Origin: Tritrichomonas musculus | Lineage: Eukaryota > Parabasalia > Tritrichomonadida > Tritrichomonadidae | Assembly: GCA_039105265.1 (NCBI GenBank) | Contig: JAPFFF010000033.1 | Coordinates: 372,001 to 436,000, forward strand | Direction: 5' to 3' | DNA length: 64,000 nt | Shown: one piece after another, positions 43,526 to 53,471 of the stretch | Layout: every line of letters starts with the position of its first letter | Position numbering within the stretch: position 1 is the stretch's first letter | The notes under the pieces: generated by a model | The model's input: only the letters and a program-made list of their open reading frames with translations | Told to the model about the DNA's origin: nothing | Databases searched by the model: none | Program-made: the position numbers and the translations under genes

Positions 43526-45643
43526 ATGTTAAATATTACTTTGTTTTCTTTGAATGTTCTTTCATCATTTGCTACATCTCCTTTTTATACAATCCATGAT
43601 AGCCACAAACGTTATCTACAATCGTCATTTTATAATTCTCATTTTTCACATTCTTTTACTCCTTACATTATAACATATACAACTAATCACCGAACAATTA
43701 TTAAAAACAGCATTTTTTCATTTACTTTAGATAGCTCACTCAAATTTTCTAATTTACAATCAACGATAACAATTGGAGGTAAAACTTATACAGGCTCAAT
43801 GTATGATAGTGATTCTGATGATCATCGTCCTTATTTTGTTGATGGATCATCTGATTTGATTATAACAGGTTGCATATTTGATCATTGTTATGCTAAGAAT
43901 CAAGGTGGCTCAATTATAATCTTACAAGATTGCTCAGCTACAATTCACAATACTATTTTCAATTACAGTTATACAGAAAGTATTACAGGCGGTGCTATTT
44001 TTGCTGCAAAAACGATAAGCAAAGACCATGAAAATTTCGAAAATGAACAAATTCAAAAGATAGACATTCAATATTGTTGTTTCCAAAACTGTTATGGAAG
44101 CAGCTCATTATATGGAGTAGCCATTTTTTCAGCAGCAAAAGAAAACATTCTTTTCTATGCTTCAACCGTTAACTGCCCCGGATTAACAGGGACCCAAACA
44201 GCAGGTGCCCAATTTGATCTTCAAGCAGAGACAGTCACATCCAAACAAGTCAATTGTACTGGTGGTAATTCAAACTTTTGTGGTGGAATTGAATATCGTC
44301 ATGCAAAAAATGGCTTCTTCTTATTTCAGACAATTTCTCACATGAAATGCATGTTTGCTGTCTCTTATACAGATATCACTGATTACAATATTGAGAGTGA
44401 AATGTGCAACATTATGAATGTTGAATTACGCCGAGGAAAAATCAATGACCAATTAGTTTACTCTGGCTTGATTCATGTTAGAAAAACTCATTCATTTCGT
44501 ATCTCAAAATTTGCATTCATTGAAAACACAATGAATGATGAACCTTTTATTAAAGATGAACAAAATTATATGGATATTAAAACAATTATTTCAAGAGGAA
44601 CCGAAGGTGGTAAAATTGAATACATTGATATAACATTATCCGATTGCTTTTTCGATTGTGAAACTGATAAGATCATATACAATACCAATGTGAATATACA
44701 AACAAATGATTGTCACTTTAATTCAAACAAAGAGAATTTAATAAACATTGAACAATTGGATCTTGGTGAATGTAAAGGAACTGTGAAAGCAGCACCTTTA
44801 ACTCCAACACCTTATTTTTCTGAATCATTTGATTTTACTGATTCCAATGCATTTTCAGAAACTCAAAAATTCACTGAAACTCAAAAATTTTCAGAAACTC
44901 AGAATTTTTCAGAATCTCAAAAATTTTCAGAATCTCAAAAATTTTCAGAATCTCAAAAATTTTCAGAAACTCAAAAATTTTCAGAAACTCAGAAATTTTC
45001 AGAAACTCAAAAATTTTCAGAAACTCAAAAATTTTCAGAAACGAAAGAATTCTCAGAAACAAATGAATTCTCTAAATCTGGATTATTTTTATATTCAAAT
45101 CATTTTACTCTATCACGTTATTTTTCAAATTCCAAAGAATTTTCAAAAAGTGACCAATTTTCTAAAACAAATGACTTCTCAAAAACAGATGATTTTACTA
45201 AATCAAAAGTTTTTTCAAAATCAGAAGACTTTACCAGATCAAATAATTTTTCTGCATCAAATCAATTTATTAAAACAAACATTTTCTCCAAAACAAAAGA
45301 ATTTTCAAAATCACAAATCTTTACAAAATCAAAACCTTTCTCTGGCTCCAATGAATTTTCATTTTCCAATTCATTAAATGAAATTCCAATCATTGACCAT
45401 GATCAAAACACAAACAAAGGTGATAAAAGTAATGCTGGAATGATTACAGGCATTGCTGTAGGCGTTGCTGCTCTAGCAGTTATTGCAGCAGTTGCCATAT
45501 TCTTTGTTATTAAAAAGAAGCGAAGTCTCATTATAGAAGAAGATGTAGAGACGCTTGATAATGATACTGGATCAATCAACAGTGTTAATCCTATTTATGA
45601 TAACAATGCAGTTGATGATCCTTTTAAAGAAGATTTTCAATAA
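43526..45643 (+). CDS. Surface beta-helix-type protein with FSETQK repeats, one membrane span
   Basis: The N-terminus is hydrophobic (MLNITLFSLNVLSSFA), a probable signal peptide. Residues 25-420 contain beta-helix-type CxF.(N/H)CY motifs (GCIFDHCYAKNQGGS, CCFQNCYG) as in polymorphic-membrane-protein-like proteins of trichomonads. From about residue 430 to 615 there are some 30 hexapeptides, the first dozen nearly perfect F-S-E-(T/S)-Q-K, then degenerate F-S-K-S units: a likely glycosylated stalk. A membrane span (MITGIAVGVAALAVIAAVAI) is followed by KKKR and a 40-residue tail with NPIYD, an NPxY-type endocytosis signal. Confidence 0.75.
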   Translation: MLNITLFSLNVLSSFATSPFYTIHDSHKRYLQSSFYNSHFSHSFTPYIITYTTNHRTIIKNSIFSFTLDSSLKFSNLQSTITIGGKTYTGSMYDSDSDDHRPYFVDGSSDLIITGCIFDHCYAKNQGGSIIILQDCSATIHNTIFNYSYTESITGGAIFAAKTISKDHENFENEQIQKIDIQYCCFQNCYGSSSLYGVAIFSAAKENILFYASTVNCPGLTGTQTAGAQFDLQAETVTSKQVNCTGGNSNFCGGIEYRHAKNGFFLFQTISHMKCMFAVSYTDITDYNIESEMCNIMNVELRRGKINDQLVYSGLIHVRKTHSFRISKFAFIENTMNDEPFIKDEQNYMDIKTIISRGTEGGKIEYIDITLSDCFFDCETDKIIYNTNVNIQTNDCHFNSNKENLINIEQLDLGECKGTVKAAPLTPTPYFSESFDFTDSNAFSETQKFTETQKFSETQNFSESQKFSESQKFSESQKFSETQKFSETQKFSETQKFSETQKFSETKEFSETNEFSKSGLFLYSNHFTLSRYFSNSKEFSKSDQFSKTNDFSKTDDFTKSKVFSKSEDFTRSNNFSASNQFIKTNIFSKTKEFSKSQIFTKSKPFSGSNEFSFSNSLNEIPIIDHDQNTNKGDKSNAGMITGIAVGVAALAVIAAVAIFFVIKKKRSLIIEEDVETLDNDTGSINSVNPIYDNNAVDDPFKEDFQ
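44854..45070 (+). repeat. 18-bp tandem repeat coding FSETQK
   Basis: About twelve units of TTTTCAGAAACTCAAAAA and one- or two-base variants encode the hexapeptide stalk. Near identity at the DNA level suggests recent slippage or unequal exchange. Confidence 0.85.
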
Positions 45644-45865
45644 TGATTCAGTACAAATAAAATATCCATTAAATAAATAAATAAATAATATATATTTTTA
45701 TATAATTAATATAGAAGTTTTTTCACTATATTTATTTAAAAACAGAAATATTATGATATAAATTAATTAATCTATATATTTAATCAAGAATTGAAAAAGA
45801 TATTCATTTATTTTGAAATAATAATTTTCAATTGACAAATTCAAAATTTTGAATTTAAAATAGAC

Positions 45866-47057
45866 GATGAAGATACAATTAGATATCTTGGCGATGTTAA
45901 ATGCACCACTCGAAAAGTATGGGCCAGAATTTACATTTTTCATCAATGACGAGAAATTTCAAAAGAGCCATCTTATTTCAGACTAATTATCACCAACAAT
46001 CCGCAAAATTCATCTTAATGACCCAACATTTGACAGAATTATAATCAATACCAAAAATAAAGGCCATTTTTCTAATATTCTCAAACTTGTTGATTTCCAA
46101 TCGAACCAAATTCCAGATGATGAAATTCCATTTATTCTAGAAATATTTGACATACTTGGTACAGACGAAATCAAATTTGATAAAAATGATAAAACTATTT
46201 ATAAAACAGTTAATAACGTTATTCAACAGCTCAAAAGACATTCCAAATACCCAAAGTTTTATTCTAAACGTCTTTCTACAGAAATTGAATTCATATCATC
46301 ACATTTCTATGAGATGATTGAAGAACAAAGAGAAGAACTGAAAAGTCTTGATATACAAAATTCAATTTTGTATGAAGAAGTTTATTTCACAAATGTCACA
46401 ACAAACATGATTAAAAAAATTCATTGAAGTTTTTGACTTCAATTACATTTCAAACGGCACATGGCAACAGCTTACACAACGAAATCAATTCTAAAGACAG
46501 TGAAGTGAAAGAACGATACACAGAAAACAATAAAAGCAAATCAGCAGGCAAAGAAATCCAAATGATGAATGATCAGTCTCTTGATAGCATCATCAACTAC
46601 CTCAACAAACAAACAAACAACGAAATTGAAAAAGAAATTGATTTCGCTTGTTCATCTTGTTATGATTTCCAAAGTTATCCGCCAATTAATGTTTCAATAT
46701 TTGAAGATAAAGACAAATATTTTCGGTCACAAAATAAACCAAACAGTTGGTTTTGTTTACACTTCAAAAAATCATCAAGTCATCCCAACTTATTACACAA
46801 TCAGAACAAATGGCTCAAATACTAATTCACATCCGAAAAGCTGGGTAATTGAAGGATCTAACGACGATTCTTCCTGGACAAATCTTGACACACAGAACGA
46901 AAGTCCACATCTTCTAAAAGGATGGATTGTGCATACATTCAACATTAATAATTCAAATTCATATAAATATATTCGAATGAGAAAAACCGGGAAAAGTAAG
47001 AATAATAACGTCTCTCTTTTGATTGATTCATTTGAAATATATGGAACATTAATATAA
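45866..47057 (+). pseudogene. BTB-like plus F5/8C (discoidin) protein, broken
   Basis: The 5' part reads as a BTB-like module (EFTFFINDEKFQKSHLISD), interrupted by TAA near 45980, then a helical linker to about 46420. Frame changes near 46420 and 46765 separate it from a discoidin/F5/8 type C domain (SWVIEGSNDDSSWTNLDTQ, YKYIRMRKTGKS, IDSFEIYGTLI). This two-domain family is common in trichomonads. At least three disabling changes make it a pseudogene; the 3' half alone could still be read from an internal ATG, but is unlikely to matter. Confidence 0.75.
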
Positions 47058-47242
47058 AGTTTTCATAAAGAAAAGTTTTCTTAGAAAACGAAAAAAACCG
47101 TTGGCACAGGAAATGATTGCTGGCACTTTTTCTTTCTTTCTTTTTTATTATTTTTTTGTAAATATTACATTTTAATCTCTAATAATTTGTTATAATTTAT
47201 ATCCTAAAAATGATTAATGAAAATGATTTTACTTAAAATCGA

Positions 47243-47386
47243 ATTCCAATAAAGTTAGCTACTAAAAGTAATAAAGTTATTAATCTTCCATTATCTGTAA
47301 CTTCAATTGGACTTTCTACTTTCAAAGAATTTTCATCATCAAAAAATTTTTCAATAACATCAAAAGAAAAAATTACAACATTCTAG
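47243..47386 (+). pseudogene. Relic of BspA-like repeats
   Basis: One frame reads about two decayed leucine-rich repeats (VINLPLSVTSIGLSTF, then KEFSSSKNF) before a TAG. There is no start codon. It resembles the repeats at 33.4-34.6 kb. Confidence 0.5.
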
Positions 47387-48058
47387 ATAATACAAATAAT
47401 GTTTATTTTTACCCTGTGGTTTCCAGAATTACAGATTACAATTGTAATTTTTTAAAATTTTGAATAGTTTAATAGTAATAAATATCTGAAAAAGTTCATT
47501 TTTCATTTTTAAAATTACAATTTTGCAATTTTCAGTTTCACATTTTTTGTTCTCAGTTTCAATTTTGTTGTTCTCAGTTTCTCTTTTTTTGAATCCAACG
47601 TTTCTTACTGGCTGATCAAAAAAAGCGTCAGTTATGAAAAAAGGCTGATATGCGAGTCTGTCAATGAACTGGCATTTCATAAAGAGAATAAAAAGTGGTA
47701 ATAAAAATTTTAGGCAAAAAATTTTTGAAAAAATATAAAAATCAATTTTTTTATGTATGTATTAAGGTAATTCCAAAATAAATTATAACATTATATTCAA
47801 CATTATTTGTAATGTATTTATTGATAATAATAATTCAATTTTCTTTTGAATATGAAATTTTTTTCGGAATAAGAAAATGTAAGAATTATTATCAGTTACT
47901 GGCAGATGCGCCGGTTGTGCGCCTGATTTACATAATAATAATCTTTTAATATGATATATAGTATAATAAAATACAATAAAAACCTACTAATCCTTATTGA
48001 TATAAATGCAAAAACTATGAAATTAAATTTTCAATGATTATGTGGAATGAAAATGTTA

Positions 48059-48078
48059 CAACCTGCTTAAGCAGGTTG
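48059..48078. repeat. Perfect 20-bp palindrome
   Basis: CAACCTGCTTAAGCAGGTTG is fully self-complementary. It is 40 bases left of the MITE. Its function is unknown. Confidence 0.8.
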
Positions 48079-48116
48079 ACTAGATTTATATATATATATT
48101 TTATGATATTTTTGAA

Positions 48117-48391
48117 TACCGTAATTCCAAAAATCTCAGACATAAAGAAAAATTCTCAGACATTTTTGAGAAAACTTTTAATTATTTGAAAGAATTTATT
48201 CAATCTATATAATTATTTTAAGAGTATATTTGTTCAATGATTTGAATAGACAATGATTATTAACTTTTTAATTTTTCATTGAAAAAGTAGGAATTTTGAA
48301 AGTTTTTTGAAAAAAATTGAAAGTCTTTCAGTGAGTTTTCTCAAAAATGTCTGAGAATTTTTCTTTATGTCTGAGATTCTTTGAATTATGG
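48117..48391. mobile_element. MITE, about 275 bp, 60-bp terminal inverted repeats, TA flanks
   Basis: The left end (CCGTAATTCCAAAAATCTCA and on through AGACATTTTTGAGAAAACT) is matched in reverse at 48330-48389. TA lies immediately outside each end, the target-site duplication of Tc1/mariner elements, which trichomonads carry (established). The interior is non-coding. Confidence 0.75.
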
Positions 48392-49148
48392 TAGAAAATA
48401 ATTTATAAATTGAAATTTGTGAGAAAAAAAAATTAAATGTGTTTTATAAAAAAAAAAAAAAAATATAATATGGTAATTAAATACAATAAAATAATAACAT
48501 ATTTTTTTATATGAAACACTTTTTCGACTTCAACTCTCTCAATACAATTTCAATTAACTTTATTTATAAAATTCAATCATCTACATAGAAAAAACATATT
48601 TGAGGAAAAACTAGAAAATCAACAGAAGAACCGAATCAGATTTGGTAGAATTTTATTAATGGATTCATCGATTATCTAAATTCTAAATAATTTGTTTCAC
48701 CCTTTGTTCTTTCAATGCTAACATACCTTTTGAGAATTAGATTGGCTAACGCCCATTAACTTTATTTAATTTTCGAAAATTAGAATTATATATATTGAAC
48801 TGTTCAACCTGCTAAAAATTTTATGCAACTCATAGCTAAAAGTATCAATAAAAAGAATCAAAATGAAGTTTCGATGCATTTGAATAAAAATCAGCAATCA
48901 ATAAATCTAAACAAAATATAATACTTAATTCCAGGTAAAAAAACACTTTTTTAAAAAATAATAATTATGAGTATTTTATTAATGCTTATTTTTGATATTT
49001 TCTTTTGGGTATTATTTACAAAAATCGTTAGATAATTGGATCATAAAAATAAATATATGCAAAAAGCAGAAAAACTGTATCTGAATAAGATATAATTATT
49101 CATGTATTCAATAGTTTTTCTGAAAATGAAAAACATTAGCAGCTTTAA

Positions 49149-49670
49149 TTACCATAATATAGGCATTGCCTCTGTAGATGGCTCTGATGAATCATTATTC
49201 AAATTTATTTTTTCATTAGGAGTAGCCTGATTGCTAATAGGTTTTACGCTATGATTATAATACTTACGGGACATTTGTCGATATAAATTTATGTTTCCTT
49301 CAACTTTAATGCCTTTAATATCTGAAAGACGATCAAGCTCAGCTTTACTACGTTTTCTAATAATAGATCTTAATTTGTTTTCAAACGCATCGCCTTTTGT
49401 TAATTTCAAATAAAAATCTGTATCTTTATTGGAGTTTGCATCTTGTTCTCTGATTGCAATAATGACACTTCCATCAGGAATATTGATATCACTAAGCATT
49501 AATTCAGGATTAAGAACACATCCATTATAAATGTATGTAAATGGTCCCATATTTCTGTGGGCTACCAACAAATTTTTTATTAGAAAAGTAAGTGGAAAGT
49601 CAATCATTTGGGTAAAATAACGAGGAATACAAATGTATAAATTAACATGCTTTGGGATGTATTTATTCAT
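49149..49670 (-). CDS. Ubiquitin-like-fold protein, 173 aa, unknown role
   Basis: Residues about 8-75 read as a beta-grasp: a first strand NLYICIPRYF, a helix after FLIKNLL, then YIYNGCVLNPELMLSDINI and the last strand GSVIIAIRE, the pattern of ubiquitin's LIF.GK.L....L...I..GS.I. There is no C-terminal GG at the end of the domain, so conjugation is not expected. The rest is basic and then polar. The ATG is preceded by ATATCACATA, a good trichomonad initiator (TCAYWT). The partner is unknown. Confidence 0.65.
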   Translation of the reverse strand: MNKYIPKHVNLYICIPRYFTQMIDFPLTFLIKNLLVAHRNMGPFTYIYNGCVLNPELMLSDINIPDGSVIIAIREQDANSNKDTDFYLKLTKGDAFENKLRSIIRKRSKAELDRLSDIKGIKVEGNINLYRQMSRKYYNHSVKPISNQATPNEKINLNNDSSEPSTEAMPILW

Positions 49671-50851
49671 TATGTGATATTTACTTTCCGAATATTGACT
49701 TGCTTATCTGAATTATTTATTTATTTTTTCACAAAAACGAAATTATTCAATTTTTTTTTATTATTTGAAAAATATTTTATTTGACTTTCCTCTTAAAATT
49801 AAATTTGATTGAAGAGTCAAATGGATTTTATTTCAATTTTTTTAACGTATAACCAAATAAGTTCTTAAAAAGAAAAAATTATTTTTTATGAATTTTTAAA
49901 CAAATCTAACTCATGATAATCAAAAGAAAAATAAAATAAATACAACATATTTAACTTGTGATAAAAGGTATAGAAACTCTTTTTTTCGATTTTTTTTGAG
50001 AGAAAAAAAGTTATGCTTTTTATTTTAAAAATTCAAAATTATAATATATTAATACACATTAGAATTTATGATGAATTTATGAGTTTCAGATCAATCTAAT
50101 CAAGTCAAAAATAATATGTAACTTTGAAATTTCAAAGATTATAATCACTCTATTAAGATTAATATTAATAATTATTTATATTTATGTATTGTTTCATCAT
50201 TATGTAATAAATGTATAAAAATATTATCTTTGAATATCAAGATAAATCTTAATTTTAAAAAAAATTATTTTACAATTATCTTTAAAATCTTCTTACAAAT
50301 TGTTTTGAAAATTATATATATAACACAAAATAGTATATATTTTAAAATAAAATTATTTAAAGTATCAACTTTATGGCTAAATAATGAGATAGTAAATAAA
50401 GTATTCAAAAAGTTTTTAAAATGAAATAACGTATAAATTTAATATAGTCTTCCCAAAAAATTTTAAATGAACTTGGCTGTTTAAACTTTGAAAGAATAAT
50501 ATAAATAATATTCTCAATTTTGAACAATTTATATATCAGGAATAATGAAGTAATAATATATAATTCCAAATAATTATGAATTTTTTTGTAGTATATATTA
50601 TAAATATGTTTTCTAAACTCATGATCACAAGAAAAAAATAAGATAAACTAATTTGAAAGAATTCAGAAAATAAAAAATATTGAATAAAAAAAAATTACTC
50701 AGAAAAAAAAAAAACAATAAATATATAAGGCAGATAGAATTAAGAACGTATGAAATATAGCCCATAACATAAATTTTCAAGGATTTTATCTTATATGCTG
50801 TTTTTCTAATAAGTATTTATAATTCTAGAAAGGCTACAAACAGTAAATCGT

Positions 50852-50969
50852 ACTTTATGGCAACTATGAAGAAGCATTTTAATAAATTTTGGCTTATTTT
50901 AAAAGGTCAATTTAAGGCCAATTTAAGGTCAAATTTTTTTAAGATATCTCCTTCTAGTTGCCATAAAGT
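50852..50969. repeat. Short inverted repeat, ends ACTTTATGGCAACTA
   Basis: ACTTTATGGCAACTATGAAG at the left is answered by CTTCTAGTTGCCATAAAGT at the right. A further pair (AGTTTTGATAGAAA at 50967 and TTTCCTATCAAAACT near 51052) overlaps it, so two small nested elements are possible. Confidence 0.55.
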
Positions 50970-51334
50970 TTTGATAGAAACCGTAACTTTTTAAAAAAAG
51001 AAAAACAACTTTTTCTTGGAATAAAAGTGTAATAAACCCTTTTTGAATTTGTTTCCTATCAAAACTTCTTGGGATGACTATATCATTATGATAGAAAAAG
51101 TTAAAAAACGATCGATTATTTGTGAGTATAAAAAAATTAAACATTTCAAACTAAAAATTGTTTATATCATAATTTTGGTATCAAGTTCGAAAAAAAATTC
51201 TCATTGGCTTTTTTTTATTTTTCTAACACTTTTGAATACTTTATTTTAGTATTAAAGATTTTTGTCATTGATTATAAAGCTATATCACATTAATTTAAAA
51301 AAATCATATAATAAACCACTATTTCCAGCAAAAT

Positions 51335-51957
51335 GATTCATTTTGAAGATCGATTCTAAAATAGTTGTACAATTCTGAAGGACATTCAAAAAGTGGAATT
51401 TCTTCAGAAAAAATAATCATAATAAAATAGCTTAAAAAACAAATCTTTTTATGTTACAAAATTTTTACCGATTCTTACCGCCAACCTCGCTCGACGCCCG
51501 CTAGGCGGTATGTAGTCTCGGTAAAAATTATGTAAAAATATAAAAAGATTTAATTTTATTTAGCATTTTTATTACAGTAGTGTTTCATAATTCAAAAACG
51601 TTGCGAAAATAAAAAATCGACTTTTTAAAAATAGCAATCCAAATAACAATTCAAAAATAAAATAAATTTTCTATTCAAGCATTCAAAAAGTTATCTGTTA
51701 TTCAATAAAGGTTAGAAAATAAAAAATCTACTTTTTGAAATAAAACTTCTCAAAATTATTTTTTTTTTTCGATTTTTTTTGAAAAAGTTTATATATTTTC
51801 AGAAAGATTAAATTCAAAAAGTGGATTTTTTTTAGTTAAAAAACATTTTTCAATTTTGAAACACCACTGTAGATTATTTTTTCTGAAGAAATTCCACTTT
51901 TTGAAGGCTCTTTCAATTGTACAACTATTTTAGAATCGATCCCATTTTGAAAATGAA
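51335..51957. mobile_element. Old inverted-repeat element interrupted by a MITE
   Basis: About 80 bases at the left (ATTCATTTT ... GATCGATTCTAAAATAGTTG ... AGTGGAATTTCTTCAGAAAA) are repeated in reverse at 51872-51957. The interior has a GC-richer palindrome around 51442-51555 with ACCGCC ... GGCGGT. A younger MITE sits inside it. Confidence 0.65.
51575..51869. mobile_element. MITE with CAGT(A/G)GTGTTTC ends and TA flanks, 295 bp
   Basis: The left end CAGTAGTGTTTCATAATTC and right end CAATTTTGAAACACCACTG are inverted copies, each bounded by TA. CAGT ends with TA duplication are typical of Tc1/mariner non-autonomous elements. It lies inside the older inverted repeat. Confidence 0.75.
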
Positions 51958-52169
51958 TAAAGCTTATTTTAAGCTTGTAAAATATACCCAAATGTAAAAA
52001 AAAGACCTGGTCTTGGTGATTCTTTCTGGTCTTTTGGCGATTTTAATAAATCTTTTAAAAAGTTATTTCTTATGAATTATTAAATAAAATGATTAAATGA
52101 TATTTGATTAAATAATAATTCAATTTACGAATCAACATTCAATAAATTCAATGAATTTATTTAATTACT

Positions 52170-52281
52170 CGGCTATATATATTCATAAAAATATAAATAC
52201 TATTAATATTTCAATGCATTATTTATTATTCGGCTATATATATTCATAAAAATATAAATACTATTAATATTTTAAATACAT
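52170..52281. repeat. 61-bp tandem duplication
   Basis: CGGCTATATATATTCATAAA and the following 30 bases recur exactly 61 bases later, then diverge. Confidence 0.85.
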
Positions 52282-53363
52282 TTTATATCGGTATATATTT
52301 AAAATATGAATGAAAAAAAATTTATTTTCAATTGAAAAAATGCTTTTATTGATTTCATTATATATTTATATCTTTTTTTTTTATTTATTTTATATATGAT
52401 ATTTTGAAAGCTTTACAAATCACCATCGCCAAAAAAACCGTTTTGGTGATCTCCAAAATATATGTAAACTATTCAAAATTGAATGCTGTCGCCAAAAACC
52501 CAAGACCTGGGCTTTTGGTGAAATCGGTTATTTGGCTTTTCATCGTCAATATAAATGAGCTTTTTATTATTATTTTATATGATATATTATACAAATCATA
52601 CAATTATTTTGTAATATTCAAAAAATAACATTTTTTTACTGAGAAAATCTTATCGATTATTAATATGACTTTTGATAAAACTCATTTAATTCCTCTTTCA
52701 AATAATTCAATGGTTTATGACAATAATAAATATTAATAAAATTTATTTAACAATAATATGGTTACATTTGGTGATTTTTAAAACCCAAAAAACGTTTATT
52801 TCACCAAATTTACAAGCTTACTTATTTTTTTTATTATTTTTCTGTTAATTTTAAACTCGAGTTTTTCGGGTAAAAAAGTGAAAATTTACCCTAGTATAAA
52901 AATGTGAACTAAAAAAAAAAAACGTTAGAGTAAAATCTTTTTCTCGAAAAAAGTTCTAGGAAAACCGTTTAATTAATTATCCGAGTTTACCCGGGACTCC
53001 CGAAAGGCATACCTGAAACCTTTAAAATGATAAATTCAAAAAATGATTAAAATATTGGTTGGATATTTTGATCTTTACATTTGATAATAAAAAGTTTTTT
53101 CTTTAAATATTAAAGGAATTAAAGTCTTTCAAGCGAAATGATGATCTTATTAAAAGGATTTCAAAGTTTATTCAAAAATAATAATAAGTCAATTTGATAT
53201 AATCTTTTATTAAAATTTAAGTAAAATAAAAAAAAAAGCTCATGCGTTAATTATATGTTCTATTTGAAGAAATACGCTTTTTTTATTATTCTAGTAGAAT
53301 TAGAATTGTAATTAAAAATTTTAGAGAAAAATAAAAAAATAAGCGTTAAAACTATAAATGCAA

Positions 53364-53435
53364 GTCCCACTAGTATAATGGTTAGAATAGATCCTTGACA
53401 CGGATCAGACTGCGGTTCGATTCCGCAGTGGGACA
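53364..53435 (+). tRNA. tRNA with anticodon GAC (Val by the standard code)
   Basis: A full cloverleaf can be drawn: acceptor GTCCCAC/GTGGGAC, anticodon stem GATCC/GGATC with loop TTGACAC, T arm TGCGG/CCGCA with TTCGATT, and discriminator A. The D stem has one mismatch. The B box GGTTCGATTCC is canonical and a T9 run follows as polymerase III terminator. Anticodon GAC is unusual for eukaryotic valine tRNA, which normally has AAC; D arm and variable loop resemble eukaryotic tRNA-Asp. Confidence 0.85.
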
Positions 53436-53446
53436 TTTTTTTTTTA
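53436..53446 (+). terminator. Polymerase III T-run
   Basis: Nine or more T follow the discriminator base almost directly, as expected for polymerase III termination. Confidence 0.7.
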
Positions 53447-53463
53447 AATCAAAATTATTTTTG

Positions 53464-53471
53464 TCATTTTA
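53464..53471 (+). promoter_or_regulatory. Trichomonad-type initiator of the transporter gene
   Basis: TCATTTTA sits directly before the ATG at 53472 and matches the TCA(Y)W initiator of trichomonad genes, implying an mRNA leader of only a few bases. The tRNA ends 29 bases upstream, so the promoter is very short. Confidence 0.6.

Larger units (their letters stand above)
47058..49148. other. Intergenic region with relic repeats and a MITE
   Basis: It holds a BspA-repeat relic, a perfect 20-bp palindrome at 48059-48078 and an inverted-repeat MITE at 48117-48391, annotated separately. No intact gene is supported; the 83-codon frame at 47429-47680 is low complexity. Confidence 0.6.
49671..53363. 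other. 3.7-kb AT-rich intergenic region with inverted-repeat elements
   Basis: There is no supported protein gene. Separate entries give an inverted repeat at 50852-50969, a nested MITE pair at 51335-51957 and a 61-bp duplication at 52170-52281. Sequences near 52004 and 52510 (CCAAGACCTGG type, with TTGGCGA/TCGCCAA) are partly inverted relative to each other and may be the ends of a further decayed element. Confidence 0.6.

Noticed and set aside
44829-45377. 182-codon frame over the FSETQK repeats
   Set aside because: It is an alternative frame of the same 18-bp repeats and ends within the true gene.
50929-51249. Overlapping short frames of about 70 codons
   Set aside because: They lie in small nested inverted repeats and have no coding signature.
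52001-52520. A further MITE with CCAAGACCTGG ends
   Set aside because: The inverted match is short and broken, and no target duplication is visible; it is left as a possibility in the spacer note.
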